A stretch of DNA of 64,000 bases from Psychroserpens sp. SPM9 (GTDB lineage: Bacteria > Bacteroidota > Bacteroidia > Flavobacteriales > Flavobacteriaceae), in contig NZ_JANZNR010000001.1 of NCBI RefSeq assembly GCF_025153525.1, forward strand, positions 837,899-901,898. Direction: 5' to 3'. A model generated the notes under the pieces. The model saw nothing but the letters and a program-made list of their open reading frames with translations, searched no databases and had not been told where the DNA came from. This document shows positions 35,601 through 44,220 of the stretch, piece by piece. The translations under genes and the position numbers were made by a program. Each line of letters begins with the position of its first letter. Positions within the stretch are counted from its first letter, which is position 1.

Positions 35601-35785
35601 GCACCAAAATAATACAGATTCGGTTTATTAGGAACTCCCGTTACAGCAGCACTTCGTCCACCACGAAAAGGGCCGAGAAGGCGATACTCTAAAGCATCAT
35701 ATTGTGATTCATTAAAAGATTGGGCGTCGAGTTGTGTTACATTTCCGAAGAGAAACACACACAAGAATAAGGTAATTAGTCGCAT
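32693..35785 (-). CDS. secreted VPS10/sortilin-like beta-propeller protein
   Basis: 1030 aa with a Sec signal peptide (1-21). Repeated Asp-box/BNR motifs (WKTQDGGRSWDNI, WKSVDAGKTW, YKSIDGGKTWKKT, WKSTDKGETWTEI) build one or two beta-propellers across about 25-720. A beta domain and a helical C-terminal region (DMQKQFDFIKDVNTTMDKAH) follow. Such proteins are often called glycosyl hydrolases, but no catalytic residues can be assigned. There is no T9SS sorting domain, so a periplasmic or surface location is likely. It is related in its propeller to the T9SS protein at 54338. Confidence 0.8.
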   Translation of the reverse strand: MRLITLFLCVFLFGNVTQLDAQSFNESQYDALEYRLLGPFRGGRSAAVTGVPNKPNLYYFGATGGGIWKTQDGGRSWDNISDGFFGGSIGAITVSKSDPNVMYVGGGEKTVRGNVSSGYGIWKSVDAGKTWTSSGLKNSRHVPRIAVDPTNHNIVYAAVLGNIYKPTADRGVYKSIDGGKTWKKTLFANEQAGVVDLLIDPTNPRILYASTWRVQRTPYSLSSGGEGSALWKSTDKGETWTEISTKKGFPEGTLGIIGVTVSPVNNQRVWAIVEHKDKGGLYRSDDGGETWNQVNSERKLRQRAWYYTRVYADTKDVDVVYVLNVRYHKSTDGGKSFETYNAPHGDHHDLWIAPEDPNRMIIGDDGGAQVTYDGGETWSTYHNQPTSQFYRVTTDNHFPYRIYAAQQDNSTVRIPHRTDGRSITEDDWESTAGGESAHIAVDPEDNDIVYGGSYDGFLTRVNHKRGTVRAINVWPDNPMGHGAEGMKYRFQWNFPIIFSKHNPDRLYTFSQHVHVTENEGQSWEIVSPDLTRNAPEKLKSSGGPITQDNTSVEYYCTIFAAQESPITEGLLWVGSDDGLVHVTRDGGKNWENVTPKGMPEWMMINSIEPSAFDAGTCYVAGTKYKTGDFAPYLYKTTDYGKTWKKITDGINPEHFTRVLREDPKKKGLLYAGTETGMYISFNDGKNWKPFQLNLPIVPITDLALKDNNLIVATQGRSLWIIDDLTVLHQLYGSNSEVSQLFKPKDTYRMDGGYRKGSKTAGTNHPNGVMTYFNLKSYDAETDEVSLTYFDTKGDTIKTYSSKNKKKDKLEVKKGMNQFVWNMTYDGAEKLDGMILWWASLSGPKAIPGTYKVDLNVNGEATSQSFNIIADPRAESTQADMQKQFDFIKDVNTTMDKAHKSIKKIRAIKKQLTAFETQYKGNDNLKQLLEDAKNLKEDFTKIEEALYQTKNRSGQDPLNFPIRLTNKLGHLNSLVSMGDFPPTEQDIAVKDELTAKINEQLDVFNSMITDRISQFNTDFNAKNLNYLFVED

Positions 35786-35832
35786 TGTCTGGATGGTTTT
35801 AATGATAGCTTAAAAATAAGCATAAAAAAATA

Positions 35833-37185
35833 CTATGCTACAGACTTATTTAATTTTAACTTCACTTCGCGACGTAAGAAGAAAGCCGTGACGAGTGTTG
35901 ACAGTACATCTGAAATTGGAAACGACATCCAGATGCCCAATTCTCCAAAAAATATAGGCATGACATACATGAGCGGAATAAAGAAAATCGCCTGTCTTGT
36001 CAAGGTTAAAAGTAAAGCAGGCAATGCTTTACCAACCGCCTGAAAATAGGCCGCTCCAATAAGTTGTAAAGCGACAATAGGAACTGCAGCAAAAGCCCAT
36101 CGCATATTGTTTGGCGTGACATCAATAACATTCAAATCGGTAGTAAACCATTTGGTGATCACTTCTGGAAAAACCATCAAGCCAATAAATACAATCGTTC
36201 CTAAAAGTGTAGCGTATTTTATAGCCGTATAAATAACTTCTTTAACACGATCAAATTGTTCGGCACCATAATTATAACCTGCAATTGGAATAAAACCTTG
36301 GGTAATACCAAATACGGGAAATAATGCAAACATCATCATTCTACCAACAATGGCATAAGCCGTTACGGAGGTTTCACCACCAAAATTGAATAAGGCATTA
36401 TTAACGAGTAAGAAGGTGACACTCACCACAGCTTGTCTTGCTAGTGTTACGAAGCCTAAAGATCCTATTTCGGAAACTATAGTTTTATCTAATTTAAAAT
36501 GCGATAGGTTGATTTTTAATTCGGAGTTTTTCGACAAAAAGTACCATAGAATAAACAGAAACGACACAATATAAGAGCCTGTGGTTGCCCATGCTGCTCC
36601 TGCCATTCCCATGTCTAACAGGTTGATAAAGATATAATCGAATAGTAAATTTCCAATGGATGGAATCAACATGGCGTACATTGCAAATTTTGGGTTTCCT
36701 TCGGCACGAATCACATTATTGCCCATCATGACGAATCCTAAAACAGGCACACCATAAAGAATGATTTCATAATAGATTTTTGCTGGATCAAAGATGCTAC
36801 CTTTTCCTCCAAAAGCAGGAATAAGTGTATCCACAAAATAGAGTCCGAAAACCGCAAATGAAATCGTAAACAAAAACGTTAGCGTGATTTGATTCCCAAA
36901 TGTTTTTAAAGCTTTTGGTTTGTTGTCTGCACCTAAAGCTCGAGAAATAATAGATGAACCTCCAACACCAATTGCCATTCCTAGAGCGGCAATAAAAAAG
37001 GACACAGGAAGCACCACATTAATGGCAGCTATAGCTGTAGCACCAATCCACTGCCCCACGAAAATGGTGTCGACCAAAATATTAAGAGACATGACTAAAA
37101 TCCCGATAGAAGCTGGAACCGCCTGCTTAATTAAAAGTTGCCCTATGGGTTGCGTTCCTAAATCTTTAGAGGAGGTTTTTGCCAT
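35833..37185 (-). CDS. MATE-family multidrug/cation antiporter
   Basis: 450 aa with 12 predicted membrane helices in two halves. The start QPIGQLLIKQAVPASIGILV and VDTIFVGQWIGATAIAAINV are typical of the MATE family, as is NVIRAEGNPKFAMY in helix 4-5. It should export organic cations or drugs in exchange for Na+ or H+; substrate not predictable. Its ATG overlaps the hemH stop by 1 nt (TAATG), so the two are translated together, perhaps by chance or for porphyrin export. Confidence 0.92.
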   Translation of the reverse strand: MAKTSSKDLGTQPIGQLLIKQAVPASIGILVMSLNILVDTIFVGQWIGATAIAAINVVLPVSFFIAALGMAIGVGGSSIISRALGADNKPKALKTFGNQITLTFLFTISFAVFGLYFVDTLIPAFGGKGSIFDPAKIYYEIILYGVPVLGFVMMGNNVIRAEGNPKFAMYAMLIPSIGNLLFDYIFINLLDMGMAGAAWATTGSYIVSFLFILWYFLSKNSELKINLSHFKLDKTIVSEIGSLGFVTLARQAVVSVTFLLVNNALFNFGGETSVTAYAIVGRMMMFALFPVFGITQGFIPIAGYNYGAEQFDRVKEVIYTAIKYATLLGTIVFIGLMVFPEVITKWFTTDLNVIDVTPNNMRWAFAAVPIVALQLIGAAYFQAVGKALPALLLTLTRQAIFFIPLMYVMPIFFGELGIWMSFPISDVLSTLVTAFFLRREVKLKLNKSVA

Positions 37186-38216
37186 TATGATTCAATGCTT
37201 GTAGAAGTTGCCCATTCGTTAATCCACTTTGATAGTAAATCTACAAATGCTTTATCGTCATTTAAGCATGGAACCGTTGTAAAATCTTGTCCGCCCATTT
37301 CATGGAAAATTTCTTCCCCTTCCATAGCAATTTCTTCAAGTGTTTCTAAGCAGTCGCTAACAAATGCTGGCGTGACTATCGCCATTTTTTTAAGTCCTTC
37401 TTTACCCAAACGTTCAATGGTTCGGTCGGTATAAGGTTGTAACCATGGGTCAAATCCTAAACGTGATTGAAAGGACGTTGAAAAGGTGCCTTCTTTTAAA
37501 TTGAGTTTTTCACCAACAAGACGTGTGACTTCCAAACATTGGTGTCTGTAACAAGATTCGTGAGCTGGTGATGGTGTGGCACAACAACTTCCATCAATTT
37601 TGCAATGTGATTTAGTGATATCACTTTTTCTAATATGACGCTCAGGAACACCATGATATGAGAATAATAAGTGCTCGTAATCTTTCCCTTCTAAATGTCG
37701 AGCGATAGAATTTGAAAGTACTTCAATATAATTGGTATTGTTGTAAAACGCTTTTAAATCCTGAATTTTTAACTGCGGAAAATGGGCTTTTCGAATTGCT
37801 TCAGCTAGGACTAAAATTGTTTCAGTAGTAGCCATTGCAAACTGTGGATACAACGGCATTAAAAACACCTCATCAACGCCTTTATCGACCAATTCCTGAA
37901 GCCCTTTTTTAATAGTCATACTTCCGTAGCGCATAGCCAATGCTACAGGCAAATCGACTTGTTTTTGAATCTTATCTTGTAATCTTTCAGACAATACAAT
38001 TAATGGCGAACCTTCGTCCCACCATATTTTTTTATAGGCTGCTGCCGAAGCTTTTGGTCGTGTGTTTAAAATAATGCCTTTTACGAGTAATGTTCTAGCC
38101 CACAGCGGCACATCGATAACGCGTTCATCCATTAAAAACTCTCCTAAATATTTCTTTACATCTTTAGGCTCTGGACTATCTGGCGACCCTAAATTGACGA
38201 GTAAAACTCCTTTCAT
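37185..38216 (-). CDS. hemH: ferrochelatase
   Basis: 343 aa. It inserts Fe2+ into protoporphyrin IX, the last step of haem synthesis. The start GVLLVNLGSPDSPEPKDVKK is diagnostic. The catalytic His lies in LLFSYHGVPERHIRKSD (near 185), and the metal-site Glu lies in the CLETLEEIAMEGEEIF stretch (near 280). A Cys-rich insert (CKIDGSCC ... CYRHQC) may bind an iron-sulphur cluster. It opens a minus-strand operon with a -7 box at 38252-38245. Confidence 0.96.
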   Translation of the reverse strand: MKGVLLVNLGSPDSPEPKDVKKYLGEFLMDERVIDVPLWARTLLVKGIILNTRPKASAAAYKKIWWDEGSPLIVLSERLQDKIQKQVDLPVALAMRYGSMTIKKGLQELVDKGVDEVFLMPLYPQFAMATTETILVLAEAIRKAHFPQLKIQDLKAFYNNTNYIEVLSNSIARHLEGKDYEHLLFSYHGVPERHIRKSDITKSHCKIDGSCCATPSPAHESCYRHQCLEVTRLVGEKLNLKEGTFSTSFQSRLGFDPWLQPYTDRTIERLGKEGLKKMAIVTPAFVSDCLETLEEIAMEGEEIFHEMGGQDFTTVPCLNDDKAFVDLLSKWINEWATSTSIES

Positions 38217-38244
38217 GTGTTTTCTTCTAGCAATAATTATGTTG

Positions 38245-38252
38245 CAAAAATA
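38245..38252 (-). promoter_or_regulatory. -7 box for hemH
   Basis: On the minus strand TATTTTTG matches TAnnTTTG, 28 nt before the hemH start. Confidence 0.55.
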
Positions 38253-38323
38253 CGATAGTATTTCATAATAGAGTTCGATTTTATACGTTCACTAATTGAA
38301 AAGGGTACTTTACTCATTTTCGG

Positions 38324-38355
38324 TTTGGCGACCGCTTAACTATCTTTTATATTTA
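38324..38355 (+). promoter_or_regulatory. promoter of the TraB/GumN gene
   Basis: TTTG (38324-38327) and TATATTTA (38348-38355) are 20 nt apart, fitting the Bacteroidota -33/-7 pair, 20 nt before the ATG at 38376. Confidence 0.45.
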
Positions 38356-38375
38356 GCTTAACTAATTGACCACTT

Positions 38376-41300
38376 ATGAAAAAAATAATAGTTGCTACAG
38401 TAATCGTATTATGTTCAACCTTTGGTTTCGCTCAAGACAACAGTTTGCTTTGGGAGATTTCTGGAAACGGGTTAACTAAAAATTCATATCTCTACGGCAC
38501 CATGCATGTAAGTAGGAAAGTCGCTTTTAGACTAGATGACGTGTTTTTTAAAGCGCTCGATAAAAGCGAAGTTGTTGCCCTAGAATCGGACCCAACAAAA
38601 TGGTTAGAACATTCTTATGAGGATTTAGATTTACAGTATAACAATCTTAGTTATTCGTACAGAGACAACTTTTATTCTCGACTCTTTAAACTGGAACCAG
38701 TTAAAGAATTGTCGGTAAGAAATATCATTCGCTTTGATAATAATATCATCAACGGATATCTCTATCGTAAAAATGAACGTTCTGATAATTTCGAAGAAGA
38801 AACCTATCTGGACATGTTTATTTTTCAGGCAGGAAAGAAAAACGGAAAACCCATTATAGGTCTTGAAGATATTAGTGAATCTCGATTTTTAACAACAAAG
38901 GCACGTTACAATCCGAATAAAAAGAAAATGGATCCTTGGTTTGCAAAAATGCTCAAAAATGAAAACGGTTATTTAATTCAGGAGGACGTTTACAGAAAAC
39001 GAAATATTGCATTATTAGATTCTATTGGAGCAGCAACAAACACCAATTTTTACAGAGAACACATGCTGTTTAAACGCAATGAAAATATGGTTGTGGTTAT
39101 GGACTCGGTGATGCCTAAAACATCCATATTTGCAGGTGTTGGCGCTGCACATCTTGCAGGCGAAAAAGGCATGATTCAAATGCTTCGAGATCGTGGTTAT
39201 ACGGTAAAACCGTTAACGTCCAAACAAACTGAATTTGCGCAATCTGAAAAAGAAAAACTCGAAAACTTATTTACCCAACCTAAATTAAAGGTACATACGA
39301 CACCAGATGGATTTCTAGCCATTAAAAGTTTTGACGAATTACGAGAATTTACCTTTAATAATCTTAAGTATTATGTGGCTCCCGATATGACCAACGGAGC
39401 TTACCTAACCATTAACAGGCTTAACACCTTCGACTTCTTACCTAGTGAAAAAGATAAAGTGACCCTCGATTACATTAAAGATTTACTGTATGAAGATATT
39501 CCAGGTGATATTATCGAAAAGAAAGAGATTAACGCGCCCTATCCTGGAATAAGTGTTTTAAATAAAACTAAAAAAGGGGACTATCAAAAGTATCATATTT
39601 ACAAAACACCATTAGAAATTATTATCGTGAAATTTGGCGGGAAACAAGATTTTGTACTAAACTATGAAAGCGAAATTTTTGATTCTATAAGGTTTAAATC
39701 TGAAACAGAAGACTATACTACATTTACCGATCCGTTAAAAAAATACACCTTTGAATTTCCTGAATATTACATTACCGACAACCTTTCAAAACCTGGAAAG
39801 AAAACGGTTCAAGGTGTGATTGGTTCTGATTATTACTTTTTTCAAGAAGCACCAAATCACGATGTAAGCTATATTGAAGAAGATGATTTTGAAGCGGCCT
39901 TTATTCATTCAAATTTTTATAAAGAATTAAAGATTGAAGCCTTTGATGGCAAGCTTAACTCAAAAGCTTTTAGTAGTTATGAATCTTCCGCAGAATTAGA
40001 TACAATTACACACAAAAAAATATGGCTTAAATCGATTGTAAAAGATGGTAGTTATTACCTGTTGGGCTATGTTGGATTAGATCATGAAAAGGCCCAGTCG
40101 TATTTTAATTCTTTTTCGGTTAAAACTGCAAGTTACGAGCGTTTTGAAACCGTGACTGACACCTCGTTATTGTTTACTGTAAACTCAACCACTAAAGCGC
40201 CTTTATCGTATCGAGGTTACTATTCGCGAAACAAAAAGCCTTATGATGAAGTTAATAAAACAACAGTATATACATCAAAATCTAATGAACGTATCTATGT
40301 AAAACGGACCAAGTTTCACGATTTATACATGTCTGAACATATCGATAGTTTATGGAGCGATTTAAAAAACGACCATAAAATCTTTAACCGAATCAAAAAG
40401 CAAAAGCCTTTAAAAGTTTTTGATGAAAAACAGTTTAAAGATCAAGGCAACAACATTTACACCTATTCTTTAAAAGACTCGCTGAGTCGTAAAAAAATAC
40501 TCGTAAAGTACATTCAAAAACAAGGAGTGGTTTACAAGTTATCGGCCTTAACTGATGACGTTGGTGAACCTTCTCAATTTATTTCAGAATTTTTTAATTC
40601 GTTCACACCTATGGACTCGTTACTTGGTGAAGATATTTTTAAAGACAAGACACCTCAATTCTTTAACGCTTTAAAAGCTAATGATAGTATTATAATTGAT
40701 GGTTATACCGAATTGAATTTTAACAAAAGTCATGCAAACGCTTTAATACAGGCACTAAAAACTAACACCTTCACTGAGGATAGAGAAAAAATTAAAACCT
40801 ATTTAGTTGGTAAATTAATACAAGTAGATAATAGCGAAGCCACCTACAACTTTATCAAACAGCTCTATACCGATTCGTATACAGCGCCAAAAATTCAGAA
40901 TACCATACTCAACGCCTTACTTCAGCGAAGCAGTAAAAAATCAACCGAATTGGTGTTAGATTTAATGCAAATAGATGTGCCTTTAAGCAATCGCTATTCA
41001 CAATTCAATTATTATAAAACCAAGTCAGATTCTTTAAAAACAATCAAACAATTATATCCAGATTTGCTTCAGTACACAAGCATTGAAGAGTACAAAAAGC
41101 CCATTTACAGCTTACTAACCAAACTATTGGACAGCAATTTAGTAAAACCAAAAATTTATAAGTCTTCAAAAAAACAAATCATTAATGACGCAAAAATTGA
41201 AATCAAGCGCAGCTTAAGCAAAACTAACTTTTCTAATTCGAGTCATATCGTATTAGAACATTATACCAAATTGTTATTTCCTTACCGAAAAGAAAGCGAC

Positions 41301-41870
41301 GTAATCGCATTTTATGACAGGTTAATTGAAAGCAAAAATGAAAATGCATTAACCACATTATTTGTCCTTCTCAAAAAGAACAATGAACCCATTTCCGAAG
41401 CCTTAAAAAAAGAAACACTTTACAATGAAAAAGCGCAATCTTTACTTGTCGAAAAATTAGAAAAACAAAAATTAGTAACCGATGCTATTATTAAAATCAT
41501 CGACTTAGAAACCTTTGCTAAATCTAAAGTAGTATCAAAAAAGTTCACGAGTACAAAAGACTCGATTGTCTTGTTTGATAAACGTCAAATCGAAACCGAC
41601 AAACAACAACCGTTGACCTTATTTATTTTCAAAAAAACCAAAAAGGATGGCATCAGAGAAAGATCATATCTCAATTTTATTGCCTTTGAAACTTCTGATT
41701 CTGGCCATTACAAAACCGAACCGTATTACATGACTAAAAACACTTTAGGGGTTTATCTTAGTGATACAACTACCGAAGAGGAAGTTATTGAAAATCAACT
41801 CATACTTATAAAACACAAAAACAGAAAACGCGTGTCTAATAATAGAAGTTATGACGAATTTGACTTTTAA
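38376..41870 (+). CDS. giant TraB/GumN-domain secreted protein
   Basis: 1164 aa with a Sec signal peptide (1-19). Residues 22-290 form a TraB/GumN domain: NSYLYGTMHVSRK, VVALESDP, FAGVGAAHLAGEKGMIQMLR. This is a Tiki-like fold with putative metalloprotease activity. Family members are usually about 300 aa. The remaining 870 residues have no family I recognise: a beta-rich part with repeated units (FTDPLKKYTFEFPEYYI) to about 700, then helical repeats like HEAT to about 1050. The last 4 nt overlap the end of the convergent AraC gene. Role unknown; probably periplasmic. Confidence 0.72.
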   Translation: MKKIIVATVIVLCSTFGFAQDNSLLWEISGNGLTKNSYLYGTMHVSRKVAFRLDDVFFKALDKSEVVALESDPTKWLEHSYEDLDLQYNNLSYSYRDNFYSRLFKLEPVKELSVRNIIRFDNNIINGYLYRKNERSDNFEEETYLDMFIFQAGKKNGKPIIGLEDISESRFLTTKARYNPNKKKMDPWFAKMLKNENGYLIQEDVYRKRNIALLDSIGAATNTNFYREHMLFKRNENMVVVMDSVMPKTSIFAGVGAAHLAGEKGMIQMLRDRGYTVKPLTSKQTEFAQSEKEKLENLFTQPKLKVHTTPDGFLAIKSFDELREFTFNNLKYYVAPDMTNGAYLTINRLNTFDFLPSEKDKVTLDYIKDLLYEDIPGDIIEKKEINAPYPGISVLNKTKKGDYQKYHIYKTPLEIIIVKFGGKQDFVLNYESEIFDSIRFKSETEDYTTFTDPLKKYTFEFPEYYITDNLSKPGKKTVQGVIGSDYYFFQEAPNHDVSYIEEDDFEAAFIHSNFYKELKIEAFDGKLNSKAFSSYESSAELDTITHKKIWLKSIVKDGSYYLLGYVGLDHEKAQSYFNSFSVKTASYERFETVTDTSLLFTVNSTTKAPLSYRGYYSRNKKPYDEVNKTTVYTSKSNERIYVKRTKFHDLYMSEHIDSLWSDLKNDHKIFNRIKKQKPLKVFDEKQFKDQGNNIYTYSLKDSLSRKKILVKYIQKQGVVYKLSALTDDVGEPSQFISEFFNSFTPMDSLLGEDIFKDKTPQFFNALKANDSIIIDGYTELNFNKSHANALIQALKTNTFTEDREKIKTYLVGKLIQVDNSEATYNFIKQLYTDSYTAPKIQNTILNALLQRSSKKSTELVLDLMQIDVPLSNRYSQFNYYKTKSDSLKTIKQLYPDLLQYTSIEEYKKPIYSLLTKLLDSNLVKPKIYKSSKKQIINDAKIEIKRSLSKTNFSNSSHIVLEHYTKLLFPYRKESDVIAFYDRLIESKNENALTTLFVLLKKNNEPISEALKKETLYNEKAQSLLVEKLEKQKLVTDAIIKIIDLETFAKSKVVSKKFTSTKDSIVLFDKRQIETDKQQPLTLFIFKKTKKDGIRERSYLNFIAFETSDSGHYKTEPYYMTKNTLGVYLSDTTTEEEVIENQLILIKHKNRKRVSNNRSYDEFDF

Positions 41871-42787
41871 CTCAACGACATCAAATACTTTTTTGGTGTC
41901 GTTCCGTATTTCTTTTTGAATGCCGAAATAAAATGACTCGAGGTGCTATAACCTACTTTTAGGCCCACTTCATTGACATTGTGATTCCCAGCTTCCAGAA
42001 GTTTTCTAGCGACTTCCATTTTATAATCAAACAGGAAGCTAAACACAGAGTCACCATAGATTTGCTTAAAACCTTCTTTGAGTTTTTTTAAACTCAATCC
42101 AATCTCATCTGAAAGCTCTTGTAAAGTAGGAGGCTCGGCCATTCTGGAAATGATAATATCTTTGGCTTTTCTAATTTTTATCACATTGGTTTCGTCGACT
42201 AAAAACGGACATTGCTCTATATCGGCATCTTCACTCCTGTTAAAATATAAACTTAGCAACTCAAGCGCTTTTCCTTTAAAATATAGGGTTTTAATAGACG
42301 AATTGAGATTGTAGTTAATCAATTGATTCAGTGCAATTGCCATCGACGGTGAAATCTTTCCGTCTTTATAATATTTTTTGTCCTTATTCTCATCACTTAA
42401 AAAAGTGATATAATCGGCTTCTTGTGAGAACAAACCATGAAACTTTTTAATAGAAACCAATACCGTAACCAACCACGAATAGGGAGGCACTTCTAAATGA
42501 ATTGGTAAATCGCGTTGCGGATTATATAATAACAACGAATTTTCGGCTTCAATTTTTAAACGATAATTACCTTTATTAAAAATGAATTCACTCGAGCCTT
42601 TAATACAAAAGTGAAACTGAATAAACCGACTATCAATCTCACGTTCAAGAGTTTGAACAGCATGCGATTCGTTTTGATAGGTGAGCACAAAAAACCCTTC
42701 GTCTAATTTGGTTTCATCAAACGAACTTCTAGCGATATTTTTTGCATCTGAAAGAGGCGTATTATTTTTCATGTTATTTAGATTCAT
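41867..42787 (-). CDS. AraC-family transcriptional regulator divergent from hemA
   Basis: 306 aa. An N-terminal cupin-like sensing domain (FHFCIKGSSEFIFNKGNYRL) is joined to two C-terminal helix-turn-helix motifs (PPTLQELSDEIGLSLKKLKE and NHNVNEVGLKVGYSTSSHFI) ending KKKYGTTPKKYLM. The gene is back to back with hemA over 170 bp, so it is likely to regulate itself and perhaps the haem cluster. The signal is unknown; haem, iron or a porphyrin would be reasonable guesses. MKNNTPL is an alternative start a few codons in. Confidence 0.9.
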   Translation of the reverse strand: MNLNNMKNNTPLSDAKNIARSSFDETKLDEGFFVLTYQNESHAVQTLEREIDSRFIQFHFCIKGSSEFIFNKGNYRLKIEAENSLLLYNPQRDLPIHLEVPPYSWLVTVLVSIKKFHGLFSQEADYITFLSDENKDKKYYKDGKISPSMAIALNQLINYNLNSSIKTLYFKGKALELLSLYFNRSEDADIEQCPFLVDETNVIKIRKAKDIIISRMAEPPTLQELSDEIGLSLKKLKEGFKQIYGDSVFSFLFDYKMEVARKLLEAGNHNVNEVGLKVGYSTSSHFISAFKKKYGTTPKKYLMSLS

Positions 42788-42823
42788 TCTAAACTGAAAC
42801 GTTTTAAAGTCTTGATTTCACTG

Positions 42824-42831
42824 CAAAAGTA
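42824..42831 (-). promoter_or_regulatory. -7 box for the AraC regulator gene
   Basis: On the minus strand TACTTTTG matches TAnnTTTG, 36 nt before the start codon. Confidence 0.5.
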
Positions 42832-42901
42832 TGACATTTATCATATTATAATAAGAAATAAGCCTAAAAAACCAGAAACGATACTTAAAGTTCTTCTAGC
42901 G

Positions 42902-42933
42902 TTGTTTTTTATCCACGTACCTTAGTATTTTTG
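42902..42933 (+). promoter_or_regulatory. hemA promoter
   Basis: TTG (42902-42904) and TATTTTTG (42926-42933) are 21 nt apart and fit the -33/-7 consensus. The ATG is 24 nt on. This drives the hemA to hemB cluster. Confidence 0.6.
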
Positions 42934-42957
42934 TTCTCGTAATTTTCCAAATCAGGT

Positions 42958-44220
42958 ATGGAGCACTACAGCAGATCAAAAGGAACAACATTTTATGCCA
43001 TAGGCCTCAGCTATAAAAAAGCCGATGCCAAAATACGTGGTCACTTTAGTTTAGACGACGCCTCTAAACTTGCAGTATTAGAACAAGCTAAGCAAAATGG
43101 TATTGAGAGCATTGTGGTGACTTCAACGTGTAACAGAACTGAAATCTACGGATTTGCCGAGCATCCTTTTCAACTCATTCAATTACTTTGCAACAACACC
43201 AAAGGTACTGTTGACGAATTTCAACAAGTTGCCTATGTCTACAAAAACAAAGAGGCTATTGCTCATATGTTTCGTGTAGGCTCAGGATTAGACAGTCAAA
43301 TTCTTGGAGACTTTGAAATTATAAGTCAGTTGAAAGTCAGTGCAAAACTGTCTAAAAAACACAACTTATTCAATCCGTTTTTTGAACGCTTAATTAATGC
43401 CGTTATTCAGGCATCAAAACGCATCAAAACTGAAACTGAAATTTCATCAGGTGCAACATCAGTTTCATTTGCATCAGTGCAGTACATTTTAAATACGATT
43501 GAAAAGGTTTCAGAAAAAAATATTCTACTCTTCGGAACTGGTAAAATTGGAAGAAATACTTGTGAAAACTTGGTTAAACACACCAAAAATGAACACATCA
43601 CTCTAATCAATAGAACAAAAAATAAAGCCGAAGCTATCGCAGGAAAGTTTAATCTTCTCGTTAAAGATTACGCGCATCTTCAAGAGGAAATTAATACTTC
43701 AGATATTTTAATTGTTGCCACAGGCGCTCAAAATCCAACGGTCGACAAACATTGTATTCAAAGTACTAAACCGCTTCTAATTTTAGACTTGTCTATTCCA
43801 AAAAATGTCCATGAAAATGTCACCGATTTAGAGCATGTGACTCTTGTGCATTTAGATGACTTATCGCAAATTACCGACGAAACTTTAGAACGCAGAAAAG
43901 CTCATATTCCTGTTGCAGAAGCCATTATAGAAGAGATTAAAACCGATTTCAACGCTTGGTTAGCAACCCGAAAATTTGCACCAACCATAAAAGCATTAAA
44001 ACATAAATTAGCAGATTTTGCTACGGCCGAATTAGATACACAACGCAAAAAAATGAGTGATTTCAATGAAGCGCAAGCCGAATTGATTAGCAATAATATC
44101 ATTCAAAAAATCACCAACCATTTTGCGCATCATTTAAAAGATGATACCATTTCTACAGATGACAGCCTTGAACTCATAAAAAAAGTGTTTCAATTAGAAG
44201 CAACTACAGATAATGTCTAA
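42958..44220 (+). CDS. hemA: glutamyl-tRNA reductase
   Basis: 420 aa. It reduces glutamyl-tRNA(Glu) to glutamate-1-semialdehyde, the first committed step of C5-pathway haem synthesis. The catalytic Cys lies in VTSTCNRTEIYGFAE (near 58). The tRNA/active-site stretch GSGLDSQILGDFEI is intact. The NADPH site is LLFGTGKIGRNTCENL (near 190), and the dimerisation domain is C-terminal. The partner aminomutase gene hemL is not in this window. Its last 8 nt overlap the start of hemC. Confidence 0.97.
   Translation: MEHYSRSKGTTFYAIGLSYKKADAKIRGHFSLDDASKLAVLEQAKQNGIESIVVTSTCNRTEIYGFAEHPFQLIQLLCNNTKGTVDEFQQVAYVYKNKEAIAHMFRVGSGLDSQILGDFEIISQLKVSAKLSKKHNLFNPFFERLINAVIQASKRIKTETEISSGATSVSFASVQYILNTIEKVSEKNILLFGTGKIGRNTCENLVKHTKNEHITLINRTKNKAEAIAGKFNLLVKDYAHLQEEINTSDILIVATGAQNPTVDKHCIQSTKPLLILDLSIPKNVHENVTDLEHVTLVHLDDLSQITDETLERRKAHIPVAEAIIEEIKTDFNAWLATRKFAPTIKALKHKLADFATAELDTQRKKMSDFNEAQAELISNNIIQKITNHFAHHLKDDTISTDDSLELIKKVFQLEATTDNV

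Noticed and set aside
32693..35785. Glycosyl hydrolase
   Set aside because: Asp-box propeller repeats are clear, but no sialidase catalytic residues can be identified. Kept as VPS10/sortilin-like.
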